Assembly: GCF_000308815.1 (NCBI RefSeq)
Contig: NZ_BAFX01000050.1
Location: 60,889-124,888 of the forward strand
DNA from: Nocardia concava NBRC 100430
GTDB lineage: Bacteria; Actinomycetota; Actinomycetes; Mycobacteriales; Mycobacteriaceae
Length of the DNA: 64,000 bases
Direction of reading: 5' to 3'
Shown here: positions 52,621 through 62,553 of the stretch, piece by piece
Numbering within the stretch: position 1 is the first letter of the stretch
Layout: each line of letters begins with the position of its first letter
Program-made: the position numbers and the translations under genes
Notes under the pieces: generated by a model
What the model was told of the DNA's origin: nothing
The model's input: the letters and a program-made list of their open reading frames with translations, nothing else
Database searches by the model: none

Positions 52621-53157
52621 CTAGCTGTTTTCCCCGTCGATCTCGTCGCGCGCCCATTCGGCCCACTCGGCCAGCGCCTCGTAGAGCCGGATTCCGGCCT
52701 CGACCGCGATCCGCTTGGACTTGGCGTGCGGGTCGAGCTCGCCGAACTCGCCGCGGTCCTTGGCCAGGGCCAGCTCGCGGTACATGGCCGCGGTGTCGCC
52801 GAAGTACCGGCCCTCGCGCTCGAGATGCTCGTCCAGATCCTTCGGATCCATGAGCCAGAAGAAGAACGAGCGCAGCAGCGGTTCCAGCCGCAGCGTGTGA
52901 TCGACGTCCTCCTCGACCAGCCACCGCCGCACCTCGGCCAGCCCGGTCTCGGTGATCCGGTACGCCTTACGCCCCCGCGCGCCCTCGCTGTCGATCTCGA
53001 TCATGCCCGCCTCGGCCAGCTTGCCGAGCTCGGAGTAGATCTTCGGATGCCGGGCGGGCCACACCGGACCGAGCGCCTCCTGGAAACGCTGCGCCAGGTC
53101 GTAGCCGCTGGCGGGTCCCTCCGCCAGCAATCCCAGTAGCCCGTGCCGCAGCGACAT
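52621..53157 (-). CDS. PadR-family regulator
   Basis: 178 residues. Winged helix: LLGLLAEGPASGYDLAQRF, KIYSELGKLAEAGMIEID, ARGRKAYRITETG. C-terminal helical domain with FFFWLMDPKDLDEHLE. It lies upstream of an SDR gene in the same direction. A matching PadR operator sits between the two. Confidence 0.9.
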   Translation of the reverse strand: MSLRHGLLGLLAEGPASGYDLAQRFQEALGPVWPARHPKIYSELGKLAEAGMIEIDSEGARGRKAYRITETGLAEVRRWLVEEDVDHTLRLEPLLRSFFFWLMDPKDLDEHLEREGRYFGDTAAMYRELALAKDRGEFGELDPHAKSKRIAVEAGIRLYEALAEWAEWARDEIDGENS

Positions 53158-53199
53158 CCCGCACCTTTCCTAGAACCTGAACCCCATCATCACACCCGG

Positions 53200-54075
53200 C
53201 TAGCGCGCGGCGGTGTCGGCGAGCGCCCGGCGGATCTCCTCGAGCTCCGGAATCGAGGCGCTGGCACCCAGTTTGGTGGTGGCCAGCGCGCCCGCCGTGC
53301 ACGCCCAGGCCAGGGCGGTCTGCGGTCCCTCGTGCCAGTGCGCGGCCAGCGCGCCGGTGAAGGTGTCACCCGCGCCGGTGGTGTCCACGACCTTGACCGG
53401 GACGCCGGGATGCGACAGCGTGACGCCGTCGGGTCCGCGATAGGACGCACCCGCCGCGCCGAGCGTGGTGATCACGTGGGGGACAGGGGCGAGTGCCTCG
53501 GCCAGGTGGGCGGCTTCGCCCTCGTTGACCACCGCCACATCGACCTCGGCCCACAGCTCGGGTGGAAGTTCGCGCACCGGAGAGGGATTCAGCAGGACCG
53601 TGGTGCCGTTCGCTCGTGCGTGCCGGGCGGCTGCCAGTACCGTCGGCACCGGAATCTCCAACTGGCACATGAGAACATCCGCCGCCGCGATCGTTTTCAG
53701 CTCCGCCGCGGTCAATTCCGTCATCCGGCCGTTGGCTCCGGCCACCACGATGATGGTGTTCTCGCCATCCCCGTCGACCACTATGGTCGCGATGCCACTG
53801 GGCCCGTCGACCGTCCGCAGCCGCGAAACCTCAACCCCGGCCTCGCTCAACACATCCCGCAGCGCCGTCGCGAACACGTCGTCCCCGACCGCGCCGACGA
53901 ACTCGACCTCGGCCCCGGCCCGCCGCGCGGCGATCGCCTGATTCGAGCCCTTGCCGCCGGGCACCAGCGCGAATCCGTCCCCGGAAACCGTTTCGCCCGC
54001 CTCCGGCCGCCTGCCGACGGTCGTCACCAGATCCATATTGATGCTGCCCACCACTGCGATTCGGGGTGCGGTCAT
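53200..54075 (-). CDS. rbsK: Ribokinase (PfkB family)
   Basis: 291 residues from MTAPRIAVVGSINMDLV. It has the PfkB signatures: N-terminal GGKGSNQAIAARRAGA, and C-terminal VVDTTGAGDTFTGALAAHW with the catalytic Asp in GAGD. It should phosphorylate D-ribose or a related pentose. Its ATG overlaps the upstream MFS stop by 4 bases, so they form an operon: sugar import and phosphorylation, in line with the pentose genes near 3 and 12 kb. Confidence 0.9.
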   Translation of the reverse strand: MTAPRIAVVGSINMDLVTTVGRRPEAGETVSGDGFALVPGGKGSNQAIAARRAGAEVEFVGAVGDDVFATALRDVLSEAGVEVSRLRTVDGPSGIATIVVDGDGENTIIVVAGANGRMTELTAAELKTIAAADVLMCQLEIPVPTVLAAARHARANGTTVLLNPSPVRELPPELWAEVDVAVVNEGEAAHLAEALAPVPHVITTLGAAGASYRGPDGVTLSHPGVPVKVVDTTGAGDTFTGALAAHWHEGPQTALAWACTAGALATTKLGASASIPELEEIRRALADTAAR

Positions 54076-55589
54076 GCGAGCCGTTTTCCTCGAGCCGGGG
54101 TGCGGTTGGGTTCCAGCGGTGGGCTGGCGACGGCCGAGAAGCTGCGGCATTCGGGTACGCACTCGGGCGGGGCCTGGCGCAGGGCGTCATCGCGAACGGT
54201 GAAGAAGGCGAGGGCGGCGGCCGCGACCATCAGGACCACCGAGGTGAAGATCGCGAGGCGGAAGCCGTGATCGAAGGCGGCCGGATCGTTGTAGGCCGAG
54301 CCGGTGAGACCGGCCAGCGGCGGAATGGCCGCCACGGCCAGGAGACCCGCGGCGCGGGCGACCGCGTTGTTGACGCCGCTGGCCACGCCCGCGTGGCGTT
54401 CGTCGGCGGTGGCGAGCACGGTGGCGGTCAGCGGGGCGACGGCGAGGACCAGGCCGAGGCCGAAAACCAGTGCGGCGGGCAGGACATCGCGCAGATACGA
54501 GGTGTGGATGCCGATGCGGGTCATGAGCAGCATGCCCGCGGCGGCCAGCAGGACGCCGATCGTGATCGGCCAGCGCGGGCCGATGCGCTGGGCCAGCGCT
54601 CCCGAGCGCGCCGAGAACAGCAGCATGAGGACGGTGACCGGGAGCATGGCGGTGCCCGCGGCGATCGGGCTGAACCCGGCCACCACCTGCAGGGTGAGCA
54701 CGAGCAGGAAGAAGACCACGCTCATCGCGCCGTACATGACGAAGGTGACCACATTGATGGCGCTGAACTGCTTGGAGGCGAACACGTCCACGGGCAGCAT
54801 GGCCGAGGGGTCGGTGCCCGGGCGCGAGCGCCGCCGCTCCACCACCACGAAGGCGACCGCCGCCACGACGCCCACGATCGCGCTGCCCCACACCAGGATT
54901 CGATTCGCATCATGTTCGGGGGCCATGGTCAGCGCGTAGGTGAACCCGGCCAGGCATAGGGCCGCCAGCACCGCGCCGAGCACGTCGAACTTGCCGTGCG
55001 CCGCGGTGTCACGGGTCTCGGGCACATGCCGTGCCGTCACCGCGACCACCACCGCGGCCAGCGGAATATTGAGCAGGAACACCCAGCGCCAACCGGCGGC
55101 CTCGACCAGCCAGCCACCCAGGAACGGTCCGATCGCACCGGCCACGCCGCCCAGTCCGGACCACGCGCCCACCGCCTTGGCCCGTTCGTCGGGCCGGAAC
55201 GAGGCCTGAATGATGGCCAGTGATCCGGGTGTCAGCAGAGCTCCGCCCACACCCTGCAGGGCACGCGCCGCGATCAGCATCGAAACATCCTGCGCCGCAC
55301 CACATAAGGCGGAGGCAATGGCGAACCACACGACGCCGATGAGGAAGACCCGCCGCCGCCCGTACCGGTCGCCCAGCGACCCGCCCAGCAGGATCAATCC
55401 CGCCAGCGTCAGCGTGTACGCGTTGACCGTCCATTGCAGTCCGGCCATGGACGCGCCGAATTCGTCGCCGATCCTGGGCAGCGCCACATTCACGACGGTG
55501 GCGTCCAGCATGGCCATCCCGGAACCGAGGACGGTCGCGAGAAGAACCCATCTGCCGGTGCCCGAGGACAACCGGATGCTCGCGGTCAT
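54072..55589 (-). CDS. MFS transporter (DHA2-like)
   Basis: 505 residues, about 14 spans. MFS marks: GSLGDRYGRRRVFLIG between spans 2 and 3, and GLGGVAGAIGPFLGGWL. It ends in a short tail (PPECVPECRSFS). Coupled to ribokinase by a 4-base overlap, so a sugar substrate is possible although the family is mostly drug-type exporters. Divergent from proA. Confidence 0.87.
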   Translation of the reverse strand: MTASIRLSSGTGRWVLLATVLGSGMAMLDATVVNVALPRIGDEFGASMAGLQWTVNAYTLTLAGLILLGGSLGDRYGRRRVFLIGVVWFAIASALCGAAQDVSMLIAARALQGVGGALLTPGSLAIIQASFRPDERAKAVGAWSGLGGVAGAIGPFLGGWLVEAAGWRWVFLLNIPLAAVVVAVTARHVPETRDTAAHGKFDVLGAVLAALCLAGFTYALTMAPEHDANRILVWGSAIVGVVAAVAFVVVERRRSRPGTDPSAMLPVDVFASKQFSAINVVTFVMYGAMSVVFFLLVLTLQVVAGFSPIAAGTAMLPVTVLMLLFSARSGALAQRIGPRWPITIGVLLAAAGMLLMTRIGIHTSYLRDVLPAALVFGLGLVLAVAPLTATVLATADERHAGVASGVNNAVARAAGLLAVAAIPPLAGLTGSAYNDPAAFDHGFRLAIFTSVVLMVAAAALAFFTVRDDALRQAPPECVPECRSFSAVASPPLEPNRTPARGKRLA

Positions 55590-55649
55590 GGGCCCCACCG
55601 TAACAACCTGCCCCGACAGGGGGCGGAATGTAATAAGTAATCTGTTCAC

Positions 55650-56918
55650 ATGACTGCTCCCACGACCACCGACCGGGACGCCGTTCGCGAGGTGGTGCAC
55701 GACTCGGCGCGCCGGGCTCGGGTGGCGTCGCGGACGCTCGCCCAGCTCACCACCGCGCAGAAGGACGCCGCACTGCACGCCGCGGCCGATGCGCTGCTCG
55801 CGGCCAAGGACGCCGTACTCGCCGCCAATGCCGAGGACATCGAGACCGCCAAGGCCGGCGGCACCGCCGACTCGCTGCTGGATCGGCTGCGGCTGACCGA
55901 GGCCCGCGTCGACGGGATCGCCTCGGGGCTGCGGCAGGTGGCCGGGCTGCCGGATCCGGTGGGCGATGTGGTGCGCGGGTCGACGCTGCCCAACGGGCTG
56001 GAGATCCGCCAGGTGCGGGTGCCGCTCGGCGTCGTGGGCATGGTGTACGAGGCGCGGCCGAACGTCACCGTGGACGCCTTCGGACTGGCGTTGAAGTCGG
56101 GCAACGCGGCGCTGCTGCGCGGTTCGTCCTCGGCGGCCAAATCCAATGCGGCGCTGGTGAAGGTGCTGCGGGAAGCCTTGGAAGCGCAGGGGATTCCCGC
56201 CGATGCGGTGCAACTGCTGCCGTCGGAGGACCGCTCCAGCGTGACCCATCTGATCCAGGCGCGCGGTCTGGTGGACGTGGTGATTCCGCGCGGCGGCGCG
56301 GGGCTGATCAATGCCGTGGTGCGCGACGCGCTGGTGCCGACCATCGAGACCGGGACCGGCAACTGCCACGTCTTCATCCACCGGGACGCGGATCTGGATA
56401 TGGCCGAGTCCATCCTGATCAATGCCAAGACCCGGCGGCCGTCGGTGTGCAATACCGCCGAGACGGTGCTGATCGACCGGGCCATAGCGGATTTCGCGGT
56501 GCCGCGGATGATCAAGGCGCTCGAGGACTCCGGGGTCACCATTCACGGTGACCTGCCCGGGCTGGTGCCCGCCACCGAGACCGACTGGGCGGACGAATAC
56601 CTGTCCCTCGATATCGCTTTGAAGGTCGTCGACGATCTGGACGCGGCCGTCGAGCACATCAACGAGTGGGGCACCGGGCACACCGAGGCCATCGTGACCG
56701 GCGATCTCAAGGCCGCCCGCGAGTTCACCGCTCGCGTGGACGCCGCCGCCGTCATGGTGAATGCCTCGACCGCCTTCACCGACGGCGAGCAGTTCGGCTT
56801 CGGCGCGGAGATCGGCATCTCCACCCAGAAGCTGCACGCGCGCGGGCCCATGGGCCTGCCGGAACTGACGTCGACCAAGTGGATCGTGTGGGGCGACGGC
56901 CAGATTCGGCCCGTGTAG
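55650..56918 (+). CDS. proA: Gamma-glutamyl phosphate reductase
   Basis: 422 residues. Whole-length Pro[30 protein letters not shown] N-terminal region, [14 protein letters not shown], the catalytic Cys in [11 protein letters not shown], and [15 protein letters not shown]. It makes glutamate semialdehyde for proline synthesis. ProB is not nearby. The genes that follow (MoxR and VWA) lie in the same order in M. tuberculosis, as I recall. Confidence 0.95.
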   Translation: MTAPTTTDRDAVREVVHDSARRARVASRTLAQLTTAQKDAALHAAADALLAAKDAVLAANAEDIETAKAGGTADSLLDRLRLTEARVDGIASGLRQVAGLPDPVGDVVRGSTLPNGLEIRQVRVPLGVVGMVYEARPNVTVDAFGLALKSGNAALLRGSSSAAKSNAALVKVLREALEAQGIPADAVQLLPSEDRSSVTHLIQARGLVDVVIPRGGAGLINAVVRDALVPTIETGTGNCHVFIHRDADLDMAESILINAKTRRPSVCNTAETVLIDRAIADFAVPRMIKALEDSGVTIHGDLPGLVPATETDWADEYLSLDIALKVVDDLDAAVEHINEWGTGHTEAIVTGDLKAAREFTARVDAAAVMVNASTAFTDGEQFGFGAEIGISTQKLHARGPMGLPELTSTKWIVWGDGQIRPV

Positions 56919-56946
56919 TGGTAACCCGGCTTCGCCGGTTGGAATT

Positions 56947-56973
56947 GGGGTCTGGGGGCTTCCCCCAGACCCC
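56947..56973. terminator. Hairpin after proA
   Basis: 12-bp arms GGGGTCTGGGGG and CCCCCAGACCCC with a 3-base loop, 29 bases past the stop of proA. It may attenuate readthrough into the MoxR gene. Confidence 0.75.
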
Positions 56974-56993
56974 CGAATAAGGAGGGACCGCCC

Positions 56994-57878
56994 GTGGCTC
57001 CGACCACCGCACCCAGCCAGGAGCCGATCTTCTCGTCGGTCGACGATGTGATCGAGCGGCTGGCCGGCACCGGCTACCTGGCCGACAAGGCCACCGCCAC
57101 TTCGGTTTTCCTCGCCGACCGGCTCGGCAAGCCGCTGCTCATCGAGGGTCCCGCCGGTGTCGGCAAGACCGAGCTGTCCAAGGCGGTCGCGCAGGTCGCG
57201 GGTGCGGAGCTGGTGCGGTTGCAGTGCTACGAGGGCGTGGACGAGGCCCGCGCCCTCTACGAGTGGAACCATGCCAAGCAGATCCTGCGCATCCAGGCGT
57301 CCTCGGAAAACGATTGGGCCGAAACCAAAGCCGACGTCTTCACCGAGGAATTCCTGCTGGAACGCCCGCTGCTGACCGCCATCCGGCGGGATGAGCCGAC
57401 CGTGCTGCTCATCGACGAGACCGACAAGGCCGACGTCGAGATCGAGGGTCTGCTGCTCGAGGTTTTGAGCGACTTCTCGGTCACCGTGCCGGAATTGGGG
57501 ACCATCAGCGCCACGCGCAAGCCGTTCGTGGTGCTGACCTCCAATGCCACCCGCGAGCTGTCCGAGGCGTTGAAGCGGCGCTGCCTCTACCTGCACATCG
57601 ACTTCCCCGACGAGGATCTCGAGCGGCGCATCCTGGCCAGCCGGGTGCCCGAGCTCAAGCCCGCGGTGGCGGCGCAGCTGGTGCGGATCGTGCACGTGCT
57701 GCGCGGCATGCAGCTCAAGAAGCTGCCGTCGGTGGCGGAATCCATCGACTGGGCGCGGACGCTGTTGGCCCTGGGGGCAAAGGATCTCGACGACAAGACC
57801 GTGCGGGCGACGCTCGGGGTGGTGCTCAAGCATCAGGCCGATCATGTGCGCGCGCAGTCCGAGCTGAAGCTGGCCTGA
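56994..57878 (+). CDS. MoxR-family AAA+ ATPase
   Basis: 294 residues from GTG 56994 after AAGGAGGG. Walker A GPAGVGKTEL, Walker B VLLIDETDKAD, and sensor 1 region FVVLTSNATRELSEALKRR. It is a MoxR ATPase, usually a chaperone that works with a VWA protein encoded next to it. The VWA gene starts 1 base later. Confidence 0.94.
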   Translation: MAPTTAPSQEPIFSSVDDVIERLAGTGYLADKATATSVFLADRLGKPLLIEGPAGVGKTELSKAVAQVAGAELVRLQCYEGVDEARALYEWNHAKQILRIQASSENDWAETKADVFTEEFLLERPLLTAIRRDEPTVLLIDETDKADVEIEGLLLEVLSDFSVTVPELGTISATRKPFVVLTSNATRELSEALKRRCLYLHIDFPDEDLERRILASRVPELKPAVAAQLVRIVHVLRGMQLKKLPSVAESIDWARTLLALGAKDLDDKTVRATLGVVLKHQADHVRAQSELKLA

Positions 57879-57879
57879 C

Positions 57880-59382
57880 ATGACGGAGAACCGGCAGCGC
57901 GGACTGGTTTCGGCTGCCATGCGGGCGATTTCGGGCGGCACGCCCGCCAAACCGGTGACGGTGCCGGGGCCGACGGCCGAGCACGGGCTGCAAGGGCATC
58001 TGGTCGGGTTCGTGGAAGCCTTGCGCGGCAGGGGGATTCCGGTCGGGCCATCCGAAACCGTGGATGCTGGACAGGTTCTCACCGTCTTGGACCTCATGGA
58101 TCGCGAGGCCCTGCGTGAGGGCCTGGCCTGCGCGCTGCTGCGCCGCACCACCCAGCGCTCCACCTTCGACGGCATGTTCGACCTGTGGTTCCCGGCCGCG
58201 CTCGGCGAGCGGGTCGGGGCCGCGGAGGTCGAGTTGCCGATGCGGCCCGACGGCATGGTCGACATTCTCGAACTGCGGAAGATGCTGGCGGAGTTGCTGA
58301 TCCAGGATCCGTCCGGGGAGCAGGCGCAGCAGTTGCAGGCGCTGGCCGCGCAGATGGTCGAGCAGATGGGCCAATACCAGGCCGCGGGCGGGCCGTCGTT
58401 CTCCGCGTATCAGACGTTGAAGGACCTCCAGCCCGAACTGCTGGTGAGCAAGATCCTCGCGGGTCTCGCGCAGGGCATGGACAATGCCGGTTTCGACCCG
58501 TCCGGTTTCGACGCCGAGGTCGCCCGCCGCACCGCGCGCCAGCGCATCAAGGATTTCCGCGGCACCGTCGAGGCGGAGACCCGCCGCCGCGTCGCCGAAC
58601 GCATCGGCCGCGACCGCGTCGCCACCTACGGCGTCGCCCGCCAGGCCGAGGACGCCGACTTCCTGCGCATCTCCCAAACCGAACTCGACGAGCTGCGCCG
58701 CAGCAGCCAGCGCCTGGCCCGAGTCCTCGCCTCCCGCCTGGCCGCGCGCCGCCGCCGCTCCCGCCGCGGCGAGATCGACCTGCGCAAGACCATGCGCAAA
58801 TCCATGTCCACCGGCGGCGTCCCCGTCAACCTGGTCACCCGCAAACCCCGCCCCGGCCGCCCCGACCTCGTTCTCCTGTGCGACATCTCAGGCTCGGTGG
58901 CAGGTTTCTCCAGCTTCACCATGCTCCTGGTCAACGCCCTCCGCGAACAATTCTCCCGAGTCCGCATCTTCGCCTTCGTAGACCAAACCGACGAGGTAAC
59001 CCAACTCTTCGACTCCAAAACCCCCCTCGACCAACTCACCCGCCGCATCTTCACCGAATCCAAAGTCGTAGGCATCGAAGGCCACTCCGACTACGGCTCT
59101 GCCCTCGAAGGCCTGGCTGCCAACTTCCCCGACGCCGTAACCAGCCGCACCTCCCTCCTAATCCTCGGCGACGCCCGCACCAACTACCGCGACCCCGCCC
59201 TCGAGACACTCCGTCAGCTGGTCGGCACCGCCAAACACGCTTACTGGCTCAATCCAGAAGCCGAAAAGATGTGGGGTACAGGAGACTCCGCGGCCACCAA
59301 ATACGCCGACATCATCGAAATGCACGAATGCCGCAACGCCCGGCAACTAACCGCCGTCGTGGCCCGCCTGCTACCGGTCTAG
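57880..59382 (+). CDS. VWA-domain protein (CoxE-like), MoxR partner
   Basis: 500 residues. C-terminal von Willebrand A-type domain: LVLLCDISGSVAGFSSFTMLL with the metal-binding DxSxS, then SDYGSALEGL and LLILGDARTNY. The N-terminal 300 residues are helical. CoxE-type proteins join MoxR ATPases in metal or cofactor insertion and protein activation. Its target here is unknown. The C-terminal codons are visibly different from the first half: the wobble position is less G/C-restricted. Confidence 0.9.
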   Translation: MTENRQRGLVSAAMRAISGGTPAKPVTVPGPTAEHGLQGHLVGFVEALRGRGIPVGPSETVDAGQVLTVLDLMDREALREGLACALLRRTTQRSTFDGMFDLWFPAALGERVGAAEVELPMRPDGMVDILELRKMLAELLIQDPSGEQAQQLQALAAQMVEQMGQYQAAGGPSFSAYQTLKDLQPELLVSKILAGLAQGMDNAGFDPSGFDAEVARRTARQRIKDFRGTVEAETRRRVAERIGRDRVATYGVARQAEDADFLRISQTELDELRRSSQRLARVLASRLAARRRRSRRGEIDLRKTMRKSMSTGGVPVNLVTRKPRPGRPDLVLLCDISGSVAGFSSFTMLLVNALREQFSRVRIFAFVDQTDEVTQLFDSKTPLDQLTRRIFTESKVVGIEGHSDYGSALEGLAANFPDAVTSRTSLLILGDARTNYRDPALETLRQLVGTAKHAYWLNPEAEKMWGTGDSAATKYADIIEMHECRNARQLTAVVARLLPV

Positions 59383-59413
59383 CAGGACTACAGACGCCCG
59401 ACGGCGGGTGGGC

Positions 59414-59827
59414 TCACCCCGCCAGGAACGACAACCGCACCTGCCGCACCGGATTGTCGACATTGAGATCGACCATCGCGATCGACTGCCAAGTCCCCAA
59501 CGCCAACTCCCCAGCCAACACCGGCACGCTCGCGTACGGCGCGATGAGCGCAGGCATCACATGCGACCGCCCATGCCCCCGCGACCCATGCGCATGCCGC
59601 CACCGATCATCAGCAGGCAGCAGGTCCCGTAGCGCCGCCAGCAGATCCTCATCACTCCCCGCACCCAGCTCGATCAACGCGATCCCCGCGGTGGCATGCG
59701 GTACGAACACGTGCAGCAGCCCGTCATCGCCACTCGCCACCTCGCCCAGGAAGTCCACACACTGCGGCGTGAGATCGTGGACGACTTCGCTACGCCCGGT
59801 CTTCACCTCGATCACCCTGCTGTCCAT
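59414..59827 (-). CDS. YjbQ/UPF0047 family protein
   Basis: 137 residues from MDSRVIEVKTGRSEVVHD. The YjbQ signature is clear: LLHVFVPHATAGIALIE, the metal-binding HAHGSRGHGRSHVM region, and QSIAMVDLNVDNPVRQ. The family has secondary thiamine-phosphate synthase activity. It is convergent with the VWA gene and divergent from the F420 enzyme. Confidence 0.9.
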   Translation of the reverse strand: MDSRVIEVKTGRSEVVHDLTPQCVDFLGEVASGDDGLLHVFVPHATAGIALIELGAGSDEDLLAALRDLLPADDRWRHAHGSRGHGRSHVMPALIAPYASVPVLAGELALGTWQSIAMVDLNVDNPVRQVRLSFLAG

Positions 59828-59900
59828 ACCCACCATCGTCCTCCACCCCGGCTCGGCCACCGCGGCTGACTCGCCCGGGTTCGACTGGCATGATCGCGGC

Positions 59901-60788
59901 GTGGACCTACGATTCGGAATTCAGTTGGCGCCGACGGTGACCGAGCTGCCGCGGTTGCGGGAGATGGCGAAGGAGGCGGACCGGGAGGGGCTGGAGCTGC
60001 TCGGGGTGCAGGATCATCCGTATTCGGGTGGGTTGGCGGATACGTTTGCGGTGATTGCCACGGTGTTGGCGGAAACCGAACGGCTGCGGGTGTTTCCGGA
60101 TGTGGCGAGTTTGCCGTTGCGTGGGCCGGCCATGTTGGGGAAGCAGGCGGCGACATTGGATTTGTTGAGTGGGGGGCGGTTCGAGCTTGCGTTGGGGGCG
60201 GGGGCTTTCTGGCCCGCGATCAGTGCGATGGGTGGGCCGACGCGCACGAATCCTGAAGCGCTGCAAGCGCTGGAGGAGGCCACCGCGATCATTCGTGCCA
60301 TGTGGCAGCCGGGCACTAAGGCGAAGGTCGACGGCGCTCTCTATCGGGTGCACGGCGTCCAATCCGGCCCTGCCCCGGCGCATCCCGTCGGCATCTGGTT
60401 CGGCAGTGTCGGTCCGAAGGCCAATGTCCTCACCGGGCGCATCGCCGACGGCTGGGCCGCACCCATCCCGCATTACCTCCCGTACGAGAAATGGCAAGCG
60501 ACACAGGACATCATCTCCGCTTCCGCCATCGATGCGGGCCGTAAACCGGCCGACATCATGCGGATGGCGCAGTTGGTCGGAACGATCACCGACACCCCGG
60601 GCCCGGTCACCCTCCGGGGTGAGGAGAAGATCCGCACCGACGCGGCGGGCTGGGCTCGAATCCTGGCCGACTTCGCCACGGAGACCGGGTTCGACACCTT
60701 CGTGTACTGGCCGGAGTCCGCCGACGAAACCCAGCTGCGCCGCTGGATCGGTGAGGTCGTACCGGCCACCCGGGCCCTGTGCGCCTGA
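59901..60788 (+). CDS. Luciferase-like F420-dependent oxidoreductase
   Basis: 295 residues from GTG 59901. TIM-barrel luciferase-like protein: LRFGIQLAPTVTELPRL, GLELLGVQDHPYSGGLADT, LDLLSGGRFELALGAGAF. The sequence is of the actinobacterial LLM F420 class, which reduces or oxidises carbonyls using F420. Divergent from YjbQ. No pathway link is evident. Confidence 0.88.
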   Translation: MDLRFGIQLAPTVTELPRLREMAKEADREGLELLGVQDHPYSGGLADTFAVIATVLAETERLRVFPDVASLPLRGPAMLGKQAATLDLLSGGRFELALGAGAFWPAISAMGGPTRTNPEALQALEEATAIIRAMWQPGTKAKVDGALYRVHGVQSGPAPAHPVGIWFGSVGPKANVLTGRIADGWAAPIPHYLPYEKWQATQDIISASAIDAGRKPADIMRMAQLVGTITDTPGPVTLRGEEKIRTDAAGWARILADFATETGFDTFVYWPESADETQLRRWIGEVVPATRALCA

Positions 60789-60808
60789 CCGTTTTCGGGG
60801 CCCCGAGC

Positions 60809-61750
60809 TCAGTTCTCGGGGCCCAATTCGACGACGGTGCCCGGGTGGGCGAGTGAGGCGACGGTGATGCGGCCGCCCTTGGCCTGATCGATGATTTGCC
60901 CCTGCCAGGCGACGAAGCAGGAGGCGATCTCGCTGTTGTAGATGTTGTTCAGCACCGGGGCGAGGGCTTTCGCCAGGTCGCCCTCGGCGGCGATGAGCTG
61001 GCTTCGGTAGGGGCCGTAGTAGGGCAGGATCGCCTGCAGCACAATGGCTTCCACGCCCTGGACCTGGCTGATGATCGGATCGATGAGGGGCTGGTAGCGC
61101 GTGATGACCGGCGCGATCTCGGCGAGGACAGGGCCGACCAACTGCAGGATCGGCTGATAGACCGAACCCAGGGCGAACGCTTCCGAGGAGAACGGGCCCG
61201 CCAGCGGGGCCAGACCGATCAACGAGGCCAGGCCGCCCTGTTGCTTCGGTGCGGGCCAGCCCAGCGGGCAGGCGGGCTGGGTGTTGACCGCGACCGTCGC
61301 GAACGGACTGCCCGCGCCGAGCGGTACGGCGCCGTCGGCGGCCGGGCTCTGGCCGAGCGGGACGCTGCTCGCGGGCGCCTGCGCATCGGGACTCAGCGCG
61401 ACGGTGCTGCCCGGGGCGGTGCCCAGGGGTACGGCGGCGCCTGGGGCATTACCCAACGGCACCGCGGCCGCCGGAGCATTACCCGAGGGCACGGCGGCGG
61501 GAGCCGCCGGTGCACCCGGGCTCGCCGCCGGTCCCGCCGGAATCGGAGCGGGTGCGACGGTCACCGCGGTCGCCGCGGATTGCGGTGCGGCGGCGGCCTG
61601 TTCGCCCGTCACCACGATGGTCGGCACCCGCTCGTCGGCGCGCACGGTCAGCGTGGTGGCCGCGGCGGCGCTGCCCACCACGGTGAGCGCGGCGATCGCG
61701 CGCAGGGCATGGACCGCGGCGGGACGGCGGGGCGAGTCGGCGATGGTCAT
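60809..61750 (-). CDS. Secreted Ala/Pro-rich protein, fourth gene of envelope operon
   Basis: 313 residues from MTIADSPRRPAAVHALRA. A signal/anchor helix (LRAIAALTVVGSAAAAT) is followed by a repeat-rich Ala/Pro linker with near-repeats such as AAVPLGNAPGAAVPLGTAPG. The C-terminal 150 residues form a helical domain (GLASLIGLAPLAGPFSSEAF, ..., YNSEIASCFVAWQGQII) with two Cys. It lies 4 bases overlapped with the upstream lipoprotein. No family is recognised. Confidence 0.75.
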   Translation of the reverse strand: MTIADSPRRPAAVHALRAIAALTVVGSAAAATTLTVRADERVPTIVVTGEQAAAAPQSAATAVTVAPAPIPAGPAASPGAPAAPAAVPSGNAPAAAVPLGNAPGAAVPLGTAPGSTVALSPDAQAPASSVPLGQSPAADGAVPLGAGSPFATVAVNTQPACPLGWPAPKQQGGLASLIGLAPLAGPFSSEAFALGSVYQPILQLVGPVLAEIAPVITRYQPLIDPIISQVQGVEAIVLQAILPYYGPYRSQLIAAEGDLAKALAPVLNNIYNSEIASCFVAWQGQIIDQAKGGRITVASLAHPGTVVELGPEN

Positions 61751-62553
61751 GGGTTCGGCTCCTGGTGTTCGTAGACGCCCTCCAGATGCCACACGCCGGT
61801 GAAGCCGTTGAAAGGCCCGCCGACGATGAGGCTCGTCCACTGGAGGGTGAACGCGCGGGTTTTCGGGTCGTAGCTGCCGGTGGCCGAGGGGCCCTGGGCG
61901 GCATCGGATTTCGGCCGGTCGAACCACTGGTGGGCGACCCAGTCCCAGGCCTTCTGCACCTGCTCGGCGCCGGCCACCTGCGCGCCCTGCTTCTCCGGCG
62001 GCTTGGGCGCACCCTGGTTGAACTCCTGGTCGTTCCAGGACGCCGCCCAGGCCGACAGATCGGCGGTGAGCTTGCCGCCGTTGTTCACCACCGTCGGCGG
62101 CGGCACCTGGCGCTGGGTCTGCGGATCGACCGGATTGGTGGAGATGCCGAACTCGACGGCGAAGAACTTGGTCGGCTTGGTGATCGAATCCGACAGTGAA
62201 TTGCCCTGGGCGAAACCGGGTTTGGGCTCACTCTGATAGCCGCCCACCCGCAGTCCACCGGCCGTGCCCGGCTCCAGCAGGGTGGTGGAACCGCCCTGCG
62301 CGGGGGAGTCGCCATTGGGCATGTACGGACCATTGTCGGGGGTGCCACCCGGCTGCACCATGCGGAACCAGGTGCCGCGCACGGTATTTCCGTCCACGGT
62401 GCCAGGGGTGAACCGGAACAGGCCCACCAACTGCTCTGGGCCGCTGGCGGACTGCGGCGAATCGGCGCTACCGCAGCCCGCGGTGAACAGCGCGGTGGCG
62501 GCCAGCACGGCGGCTGCCACGCGGACCCGGGTACTGGGACGTGAGAACCTCAT
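61747..62553 (-). CDS. Lipoprotein, third gene of envelope operon
   Basis: 268 residues. Signal peptide with lipobox FTAGC (Cys27). The mature part holds LVGLFRFTPGTVDGNTVRGT and FFAVEFGISTNPVDPQT. The C-terminus TLQWTSLIVGGPFNGFTGVW matches WTSQIVGGPFNNFTGLWHL of the first gene in the operon, so a shared module exists. It is expected on the outer face of the membrane. No function known. Confidence 0.78.
   Translation of the reverse strand: MRFSRPSTRVRVAAAVLAATALFTAGCGSADSPQSASGPEQLVGLFRFTPGTVDGNTVRGTWFRMVQPGGTPDNGPYMPNGDSPAQGGSTTLLEPGTAGGLRVGGYQSEPKPGFAQGNSLSDSITKPTKFFAVEFGISTNPVDPQTQRQVPPPTVVNNGGKLTADLSAWAASWNDQEFNQGAPKPPEKQGAQVAGAEQVQKAWDWVAHQWFDRPKSDAAQGPSATGSYDPKTRAFTLQWTSLIVGGPFNGFTGVWHLEGVYEHQEPNP

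Noticed and set aside
55590..58265. A very long open frame on the minus strand upstream of the MFS gene, about 890 codons beyond its start
   Set aside because: It runs opposite to proA, MoxR and VWA genes that are clearly real, is low-complexity Gly/His/Arg-rich in the antisense part, and is a common effect of high GC.
58185..59900. Upstream in-frame extension of the luciferase-like gene
   Set aside because: It is Arg/Pro-rich and overlaps the VWA and YjbQ genes; GTG at 59901 starts the family-typical sequence.
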